Positions 25,601-37,800 of a stretch of DNA of 64,000 bases are shown here, piece after piece. Made by a program: the position numbers and the translations under genes. Numbering within the stretch: position 1 is the first letter of the stretch; each line of letters opens with the position of its first letter. The notes below the pieces were generated by a model that did no database searches, was not told the origin of the DNA, and saw nothing but the letters and a program-made list of their open reading frames with translations. The stretch spans positions 21,909,332 to 21,973,331 of the forward strand of contig NC_059482.1 in the NCBI RefSeq assembly GCF_018139145.2, given 5' to 3'. This DNA is from Gymnogyps californianus (Eukaryota > Chordata > Aves > Accipitriformes > Cathartidae).

Positions 25601-28600
25601 CTCAGGCATGATGCTGAGCCACCTGGCAATAAGGCTTCAGGTTGGGCAGGACTCAGCTGCACCCATCTGCAAACAAGCTTTTGGTTGTATCCTTTGCTAA
25701 CTTCCAGGGCCTGACTGCACAGCCTTGGCTGCACGACTCTCCACTGGGATGGAAAAGCAGAGGGGAACCATCTGGGCAAGCTACAGCTCCATCCAACCCT
25801 CATCCAAGCCCTCAGAGAGGATGGGGTTTTGCATTACTTGACTCCTATGTCGCCCGTGTTCTGCATGATGATGCGCTGGGATGTGTAGCTCTGCTGCACC
25901 ACCGCTCCAAAGCTGAGGTGTTCCTGGTCCAAGCTCACAAGGATGCCCTGGCAGCAGCCCCGCACCATGAAGAGGCAGCGCACCAGGCCGTTGCACTCCA
26001 ACATCACTTCTTCGGTGAACGGCTGGATGCGACGCTTTGGGGAGAAGGTCACCTCCACTTTACAGGTATCTCCTTTGGGCTTCAGACTTAGTTCACTGGT
26101 GGGGTTCAAGCAGAGAACCTGCCCAAAGAAATGAGTGGAGACCACTTAATCTGGCAACTGAGCTGTGAATCTTCCAGAGTGCCTTCCAGTTCCTGTTCTG
26201 TCCCCATCAACATTGCCCCAATCCTACTCATTCCCGGGTATGCACCCCTAGGTACCAAAGGTATTTTCCTGTGACATGTCCATCTGGCCATGGTGAGCTG
26301 GACTACGTCTTCCAAAGTAATTTCACATGAGGTCCAAGAGAGCTGTAACTCTTGGTCTTTAAAGATTACCTTTCCATATCTAATATACCTGGTCGCATCC
26401 TAACGTGTGTGTCTAAAACAGGTGAGAGAAATCGTACCTTCTTCTCACTTGTGGCTATTAGGGGAGTCCGGACACGAATGCCTAGATCAGGCATTCACAT
26501 TGCAAGTATCTGCTGGTAAAGCAGTCCCAGCCGGGAGGACAGGACAGCATACAGGCAACCAGGACAGCATACATTTGTAATCAGCTACTAGCTCCCACCC
26601 AGAGCAGCTCATAGCTACCTGCAGGCACACCAAAGTGCTCTCCAGTGAAGGAAGGGGCCTTACCCCAGCTTCTTGCAGCTCTGGCATGGTGGACATGAGA
26701 CTCAGCTTAAAAGTGAGAGGGGCAGCACTGTTGTTCGCTATGGTGACAATCTTCTTCACCGTCTGTCCGATGGAGAGGGCTCCCAGCTTCACCACCTTTC
26801 CTTGTGGTTCCACAACGTCAACCTGAGGCAGGAGGGATTTTATATAAAGTGAAAGGAAAGAAGGAGAAAAGGTTTTCTGCCACCCTTGCGGCAGAAAACC
26901 AAAACATGGTAGGATGGGGAAAAGATGAGGAAAATTAGAGAGAAAGCCATGCTGGCTGCTGCTGCCACCTGGAGTTTTAGGATTTGGATTTCATCTCACC
27001 TTCATTTCCGTGCCCCTTCCTCGGACCTCAACAGTCTGCTGGCAAAGACCATTGATTTCAAAAGGGACGAGCTCATGGTAAGATGCAACCTCTCTGGGAT
27101 AGAAAGTGATGGGCACCTTCACTGTCCCTCCTGGGCGTAGGATGTACCCTGGGAAGTCCACCTCCAGGTGCGCGGTGCTGGTGAACAAGCAGTTCAAACT
27201 GGCAGAAAGCACAGCAAAGGGAGCAGAGGTGTCACAAGGCTGTGTGTGCTCAGACGATGACATCAGGGCTACTTAGAGCTCTCCTGTCTCCTCTCCTGCA
27301 TCCTCAGGATTTCACCCACAGTGGCCATGAGGACATGGAGCAGGCGCATGCTAAGCAAGGGCCGAAGGAGTGTGCGGAGAAGGCCTACCTCACATCCTTG
27401 TCTGCCTTGTTTGTGATGACAAGGGTCTGCTGGGCAGGTGGCATCCCAGCGTGGTAGATGAAGCAGGCTCCAAAGTTGAGTTTGGTGGTGGAGAAGTGGA
27501 CAGTGGGCACTACCACGGTGGCCAGGAACACGCAGGTAAACGTGGGACCCTTGCTGATCTGGTGGGGTGAAAGACAGCATGAGCCAGCTGACGAGATGGG
27601 AACTACAACTGCAAACACCAGAGACAGCTGAGGAAGAGGATGGGGGACAGCTGGCTGCAGCGACAATAAGGAAATGCAAGTGCCAAAGGACCCCAGGATG
27701 GAAAGAGAAGGTGGAAGGCTTGGTCTGAGAAGGAAAGGGTTTTTGAAGAGTCGTGGCCCTGCTTTGTGCAGCCACGTGCCGAGCAGTGTGGCCACATGCT
27801 GGCAGGACCTTTCTGAGCTGTGGGACCCAACTCAGCAGAGGCCTGGCAAGGAGAAACAACTCCATCTCCATGCACATCTAGGACCCCCCCTAAATTAGGG
27901 GCAGAGAGGGCCTGGGGGATATGTCCTGCCACAAAAGCGCTTCCCAAAGTGGTCCTGGATAAGGACCAGGTATTAAAATATTCCATGCAGAAACTGTCAG
28001 GCTCTTTATTTTGGCAGCAGGAGCCTCTGCCTCGATCAGGCTCTTTAGTGACGGAGCTCACCCCTAGCTCTGGGCTCCTGCTGGCAAGCTGCTGCATAGG
28101 GAAGGCGAAGGTCTCGTAGTAAACGGCTGGTGCCTCACCTGCAGCGTCAGCTCTACGTCCTTTAAAGAGCACATCTTCTGTGGGTGAAAAGCCAGCTGGG
28201 TCTCTGCTTTCCCCTCCGCCCGCACAGAGCCCGTCCGAGGGGTGAGGGTAAGGACCTGCGTACGGGCTGCGGGGCCGCTCAGTTCCCACGAGAAGGTGAA
28301 GCTGAACTTGCCGTTATTGCGGATGCTGAAGACGTGCTTGATGTTCTCGTTTACCTGTACCTGTGGGGAGAAGGTGGCGAGGACCAGGGGTTGGAGCACA
28401 TGCCAAGTGTCAGCTGGCCCAGCAAGTGCTCCTTCATCTTTCACGTTCAGCTAACGACCTGTGTGAAAGGTCAATCTCCCTCCCTCTAGAGACCCATAAA
28501 TGAAGAAAAACATTCCTTTTTGTTCAAATGTATCTGCAAAGCTCCTGGTTAAGGCCCAATCTTGCAGGGCTTCGTGGGGCAAATGGTTCAGGGAACTGCT

Positions 28601-28811
28601 CACCTCCTTGAAATCAATGACGTTGATCTCCTGTGTGCTGAGCTCAGTGACATGGCCGTCGCTGTCCTCACACCTGACAGACACATTCATGCTATAGCCG
28701 GTGGCCTTGATATTCAAGGAGAGGGGCTGGGTCTTCCTCTTGACATCGCACTTGAGGTTGAAGACCACCTCTCCTTCCAGTGTTGGAGTGAAGAAGACTG
28801 TAATGGGAAAC
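19688..28811 (-). CDS. HYDIN: HYDIN block 7: C-terminal ASH domains and stop
   Basis: Exons: 28604-28811, 28139-28360, 27389-27558, 27000-27198, 26664-26822, 25838-26118, 25279-25498, 24236-24448, 22651-22814, 22182-22332, 21525-21755, 20668-20892, 19688-20164. Landmarks are GYSMNVSVRCEDSDGHVTEL, SIRNNGKFSFTFSWE, NFGACFIYHAGMPPAQQTLV, VPFEINGLCQQTVEVRGRGT, VSLDQEHLSFGAVVQQ, FKWDVESFKPDFSISPTKGY, EANQQNKPYKITYKPLTM, FFPLPDGTGLYYLLQGTAEA, LEYIDVPGSAKKDYKLTFLS and IPLFGLALPPKPQGPFPIKA. The terminal exon encodes 158 residues, ends VSWVYYLRGLPPHK and stops with TGA at 19690-19688. Human HYDIN also ends in a WVYYLKG-type strand, so this is the natural C-terminus. All phases agree across the thirteen exons. 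Confidence 0.97.
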
Positions 28812-31800
28812 CTGGGGAGAGAAGACTCTTTTTACTCTGTTCACTGTCTCTTAGCTTTCTTGGCCCCACATTGCCTGCTCTACGGGACAGCGGCTGTGCA
28901 ATGGCTGTGGTGAGACCCCAGGCCTGGGAGAAACCAGGAACAGCACTCTGCCCTTCCAGGGCCTTCCACTACGGAGCAAGCCCTGGTGAGCACTGTTTAG
29001 GGTATGATGATCCCATGCAATGAAATGGCAGAGGAGACAACAAGGCAGCAAACCCTGAGCTAACGCTGACCTTACTGCCCTGCCCATGTGCTACAGGGCA
29101 GCATTGGTTTCAGACCCCACTGCTGTCCCAAACACAGAGGAGGGCACTCATAGAGACCCCCAATCTCTCCGATCTATATGACAAAGGTAACATCCTCTTT
29201 GCAAAGAGGAATCAACCAGCTCCTGTGACAGCAGTGCAACGTGGGTGCCACCAAACTGCCTCTTTGTAGTTTTTGTGGGTAATTTCTGGGTACGTGATCA
29301 AACACAACCAAACTACAGAGATTTGAGGAATTACCACTTCTCAAGTGAGCCCCTGTAGCTGATGCAGGGTGCTCTCTTATCTTGCACCCAGTGGCAAACC
29401 AAAATTCAACAGCTTTTAAGCCACAGCAAAGCTGCCCGGAGCTAAGGCGTTCTCCTTACACCCAGGCAGGCTACAAGCAGGCACAGGAACATCCAGGGTG
29501 GATCAGCAGATGAGCTTGTGACCTGTTATACTGCTTGAACCCACAATCACGTCTGATCACAAGGCATGGCTGCAGTTTAAAAGAAAAAAGCATCCATTTT
29601 CTGACAGGTGATCCTGCAAAACACAGCTAGTTGTGTAAGCCTGTTGCTGTCCCCCATGACGGGCTGCAGAGCTGCTTGTGTGCTTTCCTGCTCTTGGTGG
29701 CTTTGCACAGACCATGCGTGGTGGGCTCTGTCACTAAAGGAACACAGGGAAGACTGGAGACCTTGCACACTTAGGGCTGCTGGCTCAGGGGGTCACAGGG
29801 TTAAACCCCTCCAAAATGCTTTTGTTATCAAAACTAGAAGATCCAAAGCCTGAATTTCTCCAGGAGGGGGCCTAGAAGACCAGGGTAACCCCAGCACAGC
29901 CACTTTCTGGAGAAACCTGCAGTTTCCTGGTGTCCCCATCGGGAAGGAACAAAACAAGGCAGATGTATGCTATTGCTGAGACTCATCTGCTGACGGCCGA
30001 GGGGAGAAAGCCTCAAAAGCAAAATGACAGTGCAACATTTGGCACGCAGGAGAGGGAATCTGGCCTGTGAGCCCTGTTACCTTGAAAGAGGAGCGATGGA
30101 GCCTTCCAGGGGCTCTATTTTCACGGAGGCGTTGCATCCCTCTGAGAAGAGAGAGCTTTCTCTGAAAGCAAAGCCGAAGGCTTCCTTCTCACTGTTGATC
30201 ATATGGATCGTCTGGTGTACCTCGTGCCCTGGGGAGAGCACAAAGCAGACGCTGAAAACCTTTTGTTCCTCTGGCCACCAGGCCACTACTGCCCACTGCA
30301 GTCAATTTGCAGCGAGGACCATTGCCTGCAGCATGGCACACTCGGAATGCCAACATGGAAAGATGCTTCTGACCCCCTGGGCTCCCCTACATCACCCCCA
30401 AATCCCCTCTTGGAAACAGCCTCATCCACATGCCATGTCCCTGACACATGCCTTCCTCCCTTCCCCTTCCTCTCCCTCGCACACTTGGGTGCCAGGAGCT
30501 GGATGATCTGCTCACAAGTGCCCGTTTCCATTTTCAGCATCCTTGTTGGAGCCTGCTGGAACAATGGGAATGCTGGGCCCCGGGAGCGGTCCACATCTGA
30601 GCGTGTAAGGTATAACTGCAGTGCTCACCGATTAACAGCAAGTGGAAGTTGAGGTGGGATCTGTCCAGAGTCACTAGCGGGTTGGTGGTGTTGCCCACCA
30701 ACAGGAACGGGACTGAAATGCTCTGCTCGGGGATTGTAAAGACCCAGAATGATTCTGTGATGTCCAGGTGCCGGGGGATGAACTCAAACTTCATCTGGGG
30801 GAGAAAGAGGCAAATGAAGGAAAGTTCCTGCCCTTGCCAGGGTAAGGGGAGGGGGGGTGCAGTCTATACCACCAAGAAACCCCAGGAGCCTCCACCTTAT
30901 GCTGCTGTGAGCTCAGAGACAGGCTGCTGTACCACTTACAGCCCAAAAGCATGGCAGATGTGGGGTACAGGGTGAGAACAGGTTCATCTGCCAGTTCATT
31001 TACACTGCAGTCAAAGGTTTCTTCATGGTCTTGGCAAGCTCACAGTGAGATGGGACGCCCAGTAAGTGTAGACATAGCCGGTGTTAAACTGGCATACATG
31101 GGTACTGGATCTACCTTCTTAATTTTCTGCACCCACCTCTGCTTTCTTCCCTGGCTGGATCTGACCTCTCTCTGTGAGGCAGAGGAAAGCCACTTGTTCT
31201 GGTGGGGCTTCAGGGTCTTGGCAAGTCCACTGGAAGGAATACGCGGAACTGGTTGGGTTCATAACCATGAAGGTCCTGGGCACACAAAGCAAAAAGGACT
31301 ACTAAGGCGGCGTTGGGATGTTAACGGCTCTGTTAACATCCATCAGGCACTGCCAGTCCTGGACACCACCTGGAAGGAGTTATTTGGTATAGGGGAACAA
31401 CACTGGGAGCACAAACATTTCACCTGCTTTCTAGGGGCCCTGTTTGTCTCCCAGTTGTCTATAGATTAATGGCTATCGACAAAAGAATTAGCAAGGATAT
31501 AGCCAAACTCTTGCACGTTAAAATAGCAAGATCAAGTGAAAATGGTAAAATCAAGTCCAGTAAGACTCCATTGGAAGATGGTACTCTCTGTTGTGGTTGC
31601 AGCCTTCACCAGCCATGCCTGACTGGTATCTCAAAGGAACGAGAATGTCCCAAGGATGCTCTTCAAAGGGACAAAGGTTGTACTGGCCACAAAGCACAGG
31701 CTGGGGATACGTGATCCTCCCAGACTGACCCATACCAGCTGCGCTTATTGAAGAAAGGGACAAAGAACAAAAAATTCGCCAGTTGGTCTTCAATGACCAC

Positions 31801-34800
31801 CTTGTTCCAGCCCCAAAACAGACTGGTGGCCAAGCGTCAGCAGATCACAGACAAGGTACAGATGTGCCTTGGGGCTTGGAAGAGTAGCTGGAGAGGTCTC
31901 TGGTTAAGAGGGGTGACTAGGAGACCATGAACAGGAGAATCCATGCCCACACCTACCTGCTGATCCTGCCACACACTCCAATTGCCGCAAACTCAATCAC
32001 TCTTGTGTTGAGATCTAACGTTGCCCCCTTTGGTCCCTGCAACTCTGGGTTGCGCCTTTTTGCAGTGATATAGTCAGAGTCTTCCAGTTCAAAGTGGCAG
32101 TTCGGCATCAGGCTTCTCCCCTTCACAACCACCTCTGGGCCCTTCTGATTTGGCTTCAGGTTAGGAATACTAGGAAGAAAGGCACTGCTATTAGCCAGAC
32201 TAATGTTTCTAGCCAGCCAGCCGCTTGTCTATCTCCTTGTACAGCACACAGTGTTGCATCCTCTCTCCGTGCAAGCACTGAGCAGCAAATCAAACAGAAC
32301 CGCACCCCCCGCCACGGAGGCAGCAGAGGTGAAACGGCAGAAACACGACTAGTTACGTGTCTAGAGACCAACTGCAGCACGCAGGTTTCTATGTAGATAA
32401 GGAGGCCGTGCTTGTCTGATAAAGAAGCATAGCTAGGGATTGGCCGGCCCCTTGACAGCCTTTCTGGATCTCTCGTTCCAGATTTTGCAGCCCTCCAGGA
32501 GCTTAATATTTCACACAATGTCTTCTCCCAGTGTCTCCATACCTGCTTCTATCAAGGCCAGATGATCACCTTTCTTTGCTCCTGTACGTTGGTTGTTTCT
32601 GCTGCCTCTCTGGGGCTGGCTGTCCCCAGGTCCGCACTCCCACCCGCCCCAATCAGAGGCAATACCACAGCTATCCATCAGTACCGTGAGTTGAAAAGTA
32701 CCTGGACGTTTCCTACCTGCAGAGCATACGGCTCTCAAAGTCGCCCACGTACGCCGGAGAGAACTTCATCTGGAAGGAGCTGCTCCTGGCCAGCAGGGAT
32801 GGTGCCGCTGCAGGGCTCGACAGAGAACAGCGGGGTGCCACTGATGGTGCTCAGAGATGAGCTCAGGGAGGAAGAGACCTGCTCCAGAGCGTGGCCCAGC
32901 TGGCTCGAACAGCAGCTAGACTGGAGCTTCACAGAGGCACCAGAAGTGGAGGAGAGGAAATGCCCTGCGGTAAGGAAGAGGTTATAGCAGGACCTTTCTT
33001 TCAAGGAGAAAATCCTTTGTTTCCAGCAACTCTACCTCCTGCTGCAGGTGGACAGAAGGGACCTGGGATGCACTTGGAGCATCCCCTGGCCAAGCGCTTT
33101 CAGCAGCACTCCCCCTGCTGAGGAACAGGGAGAGTGGTCAGGTTGCTTTTTCCTTCTGTGTTACTGCTTGCTAAATCATAATCCCAGAAAGTCCTGGGGA
33201 CAGGTATGGAAGTGAGGACAGCAGGGAGAACTGAGGGTGGGGGGACAGCAAATACAGCAAAAAGGCCCAGCGGAGACCCAAAGAACTGCTTGAATCAAAA
33301 CACAGCACTGAACATCACTGTACAAGATGCTCAGACAACAGCCAGGAAAGCTATGGCTGTTAGCAAATTAAATGGGCCCAGGACTGAAGCCAGCCGCTTC
33401 ACTCCATGCTCTTAAACTCTCCATCTCCATGACTGGGTAGCTTAGATACAAACTTCTCCTGCAGAACAGAGTTTCTGGCCAGCGTTCATTCCCAAACCAT
33501 GTCCAGGAACTAACGGTAGAGATGACTGTGTTACAGCACCTGGGAAAATTTCTGGGTGCTGTTTTACATCCCAGTACAGCCAGCCTCAGCGCTTAGCATT
33601 AAGGACAGTGTTAAGTCCTGCTCCCCTGGGGCCTGCAGAACTGAATTTTGCTTGTTGTGCGTGGTGGAGAGACGGCTTTGGGGAACCCTTTCACTCCTTC
33701 CTTTTTGTCAGGCTGTCATAACCGACGACCAGACAGCTAATGGCACAGCCCAACAGATTGGCTTCAGCACAAGCGTGCCCTGTGCCGGGGAAGAGCCAAC
33801 ACCAGGACCCACAGGAGAGGGAGATAACCAAAGTCCCTGACACTCTGCATGTGCTTGAGGTCTCCCATCTTGAAACACAAGGGTTGACAGCTCTCCTCAC
33901 TCCTGTTCCCGATAAGACCTCTTGGACGCACAGCCCTGTTTCCCCACAGAACCACGCTGCTCCCAAGGAGACCACACGCTCGGACACAACGGCATTACTG
34001 CGGGTTAATGAGTCACGGCCCCGCCGTTGAGCTCCGATAGCTGCTGCGAGCAGGGTCTCCACCTGCAGCAAACACTCCCGTGCCCGAGTTAGGAGGGTTG
34101 GTTTTAGACAGTGACTTCGCATTTGCCCTGGACTGGGGAACTGCACACAGACAGTGACTGCAGGTCACCTAACTCATCGTTACACCATCCATTTTCCCAG
34201 TCTCAGAGATTTCCCAAAGAGGTGCCCTGATGTCCCCCTTGCCACTCCTGACCCGCCACGTGGCTCTCCCCTGAGCCAGGCTCAGCTCCTGCGCAGAGCA
34301 CAAGTGTCAGAGCAAGCACAGGAGGGTCTGAAAGGCAGAGAAGGGGCAAGGAGAAAGTCTCCAGCTGCAGCTGGGAAGATGCTGAGGAAAGGGGACAACT
34401 GGACAGGGATGAAAAACCAATGCATGTTTGGGGGTGAAGTGGTAGAGTGGTCTTCTCCCCAAGCCCTCAGCTACCAACTGAAACACCCTGGGCACCCGCA
34501 GCTGCCACGCAGAGCCAGTCCCTTACCATCCAGACTGCGTGGGAGCAGCTCCCCAGTATGGCTCATTGCCCTTTCGTCCTCCACAGCTGCCATCCAGGTG
34601 TATTCCAGGGCCACATTCCCTGTATTGGACAGCTGGAAACTGAAAAGCGAGGAGAAGGGGGAAAAAAAAAAAAAAAAAAAGAGAGCCCAATAAATGCAAA
34701 GTGAGTAGAGAAGTAACACTGTACAGCGGGCTCCTGGCAGCCCTTTATGCTGAGTAGCATCTTCTTCCCCAGGCAACTCTGCCACATCTAGATCGCTGCC

Positions 34801-37800
34801 CTGGGCTGCCCCAAGACAAAGTATTTCAAAGTTTGGAAGTTAAAGAGGAAAGGGCAGACGTGGTGCCCAGGAGACTTAATCCAAAGGTCTTATTCTGGTC
34901 TTTATGTCTCGGTTTGACATTCTTTTGACTGCAAACTCGTCCTCGAGCAGATGAGGACAGGCAACATGCAATGAAAGCAAAACCATGGCTGTTGTCAGCA
35001 GAAAGGCACAGCAGAATTGCACCTCTCCCAGCACATCTTGACAGGATGGCAGCCACCATCTCCTGCTCGGCTTTGTGTGCAGATATATGGGCCCCAGCAC
35101 CCAGCCAGGACTTGGAAAGGATGATAATAACAATAATAACAAATAAACATATAATAGCAAACAATAAAACAAATAATAAATAATAACAAATAAATGATTT
35201 GTTTAAAGGGATGAACAGCAGGTGAGACTGAACGTAAAGCCCTAGAAGGGACTCGGGCCCACAGGTGGAAGATCTCAAGGCCCCCAGGATGTGCCAGAGG
35301 ATGTGCGAAAGCTGCAACCTCGGACCCAGCAGGCAGCAGCACCCCCCTCCAAGGCTGATCAGCCTGTTAGAAATTAGAAGAGGTTTATTAAGTAGCCAAG
35401 CAATAAACATGTCAGTGTAACCTTCGTTGGCACAGGACCATGAGTAGAAGGAAAAGCAGAGGCCACGGGAGAGCACAGCATGGCTCTGGGGAAGCAGCCA
35501 CCGGGTCAGCCCTGGGCAAAGGCAGCTCCCACTCGCAGGTCCCTGCAAGGCCTCCAGCACTCACGTGAATGTCCTCGTCTGGAAGAGCAAGGTCTCCCTG
35601 AACTGAATCATGTCCGTATCCAGCTTGAACTCGGCATAGTCAACGACAGCACTGAGACGAAGCTCCACCTCACGGCTGCTCTTCTCCAGGACAGTGTGAG
35701 CTGGTTCTGGGTCTGTCTCGATCACCTCCAAACAGGAGAGGGAAGAATCACTGAGCAGAGCCCAGAAAGCCAGGCTAAGCAGGGAGCCTTTCGGCCTCCA
35801 AAATCAGCCATGTTATAGGGGGTAGGAAGGACTGTTCCTATTTATTTCCCTGGAAAGATCACAAAATGTGACCCTTCCACTATAGCGTTTGTTTCTACCT
35901 ACTGATCAAAGCAATCACCACCACGACTGTGAATACACCCATGGGGACTATGACCGGGTATCAGTCCCCGTGTTTCAACCCTGTAGAGTGCCTGACCTTT
36001 TTCCTGGCCCCCTATAAATCCAGCAGGCCTCTAAATTTGGATTAAGTTCCCCTGTTGGAGCTCTGTGGACAGAGAACCCCGAGAACGAACAAACCTAGAA
36101 AACACCTTTTCCTTCTTGTCTTAGGAGAAAGTGCCTTCCAGATGTCTCGTGTAGGGCAACAGCCCACGCTGGTGGGGGCTGGGGCTGGGCATTTTGGGAT
36201 GGGAATGAACTCACTAGGATAGTCTCCAACTGCTGATGCTCTGATGGAGACATTTGGTTTACAGGTCTTACAATGGTTCAGAAACGAGGGAAGAACCGTC
36301 ACCCAAGATAAGTGTGTTTGGCAATTACGACAGCAAAAGCAAGAGTTTCTGGAGATGATGCTTCTCCAGACTCCTGCATGACTGCCACACGGTACCTGGG
36401 CTGCTCCATAATGAGATATCCCACACGATATAGAGACTACAACCAGAATCTCTCCTATCAGTGTAGACAGAGCTCAGAGCTCACCCACAATGTACTGGTG
36501 GGCTAGCCAGCACACATAGAAGAGCACTAGTGTCGCTCTCCACTTCAAAACAAGAGACAGAGCGCAGTGGATTTAACTCCTTGTTGGTGAAAAGGCACTG
36601 AATCGGATGAAGAGATTTTAACACCATAAAATGTGTTATCATAAAACGTGACCTCCCAATTCAACACAGGCTGCAACACCTCAGCTTTTGGCAGAGACCG
36701 ATAGTTTGCGTGTGGCTAAACATCTCTTGTCAAAAGACTTCCCCATCTTGTGTGAGCGTATCAGGTCACCGTGCATCCACTTCTCCCCTAAAATGCACTG
36801 CCGGTTACCCTCACGGATGGATTAAATGTCAGGAGGAAGCAGGAGCTGCTTCGCCAGCAGAGATGGCCATCTGCTGCCGTCGGCAGTTCTTTTTGCGGAA
36901 GCTCAGTTAGCTTTTGCTATTGCGCTTCTTACCTTCTTCTTGACAGGCCACGTGGCTGCCGGGCCCCTCGTGGCATCCACCCACTTGACAGTGCGCAGGC
37001 GGTTGTCCCAGTCGGTAACCTGCTCTGGCGGCAGCTGGAAGGTGATCCTAGCCACCTTACACTTCACAGGGTGCATTTTGAAGGCGACCATGACATCTGA
37101 TTTCAAGGTCACTGTGATGTCCTTAGCACAGCCAGCATGGAGGTGTCCCACCTAGGGAGAACCAGAGAGCCAAGACCAAACTGGAATCACTGGCAAGGGC
37201 AGGACTGACAGCAAAGGGATTGACGTGGTGAGCAGCTGTGCCAGGAATCTGCATCTTGCTGTGTATCTATCTGAGGTTTGATAGAGAAAAGTACAAACAA
37301 AAGATGCCACCTCCCATAACACGGAGCCTTTTCTGCAGGGCTGACAGTCCTGCCCCAGCAAAGCCAGGGATTGCATCTCCTGCGTGGCACTGAAACGGGC
37401 TCTCACCGGTACGTGGTGACTCCCTGCTAGCTCCCGGGAACCCGCCGGGCAGGGCTTGAGCAGCCGGGAAAGGCAGAGCCGTCCAAGCTCACCTGGGGGG
37501 AGAAGTGAAATGGGGTGCCTGCCAGCCACTCAAACCGCATCGCCTCCACCCTGCTGCGATTGGTGATCGTGAAGGTCACGGAGTAGGGTGTCCCGACGTG
37601 ACAGTCCCCGAACTGGATATGATCCACTCTGGTGGCTGTTAAGAATGAAAGCAAGGGATCTCAGCGTGCGGTGAGGTCCATCTGCCCCCCTCACATGCAG
37701 ACCCACGTATGCCCAACTCTTCCTCGCTCCAAACCTTCCTCCCTCTGGGAGATGCAGTTCCCCATCCTACCACTTTCAGAGAAACACCCCGACACGTCCC

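Larger units (their letters stand above)
20165..28603 (-). other. HYDIN introns within block 7
   Basis: Introns are 200-1,430 bp. The longest, 22815-24235, holds only the degraded CR1 fragment at 24109-24184. Intron 24449-25278 and the others show no recognisable feature besides the 20-bp direct repeat near 26541. Confidence 0.75.
34640..35564 (-). other. HYDIN intron with simple repeats
   Basis: Holds the A19 run at 34662-34680 and the AAT/AAC repeat at 35122-35196; otherwise unique. Confidence 0.8.
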
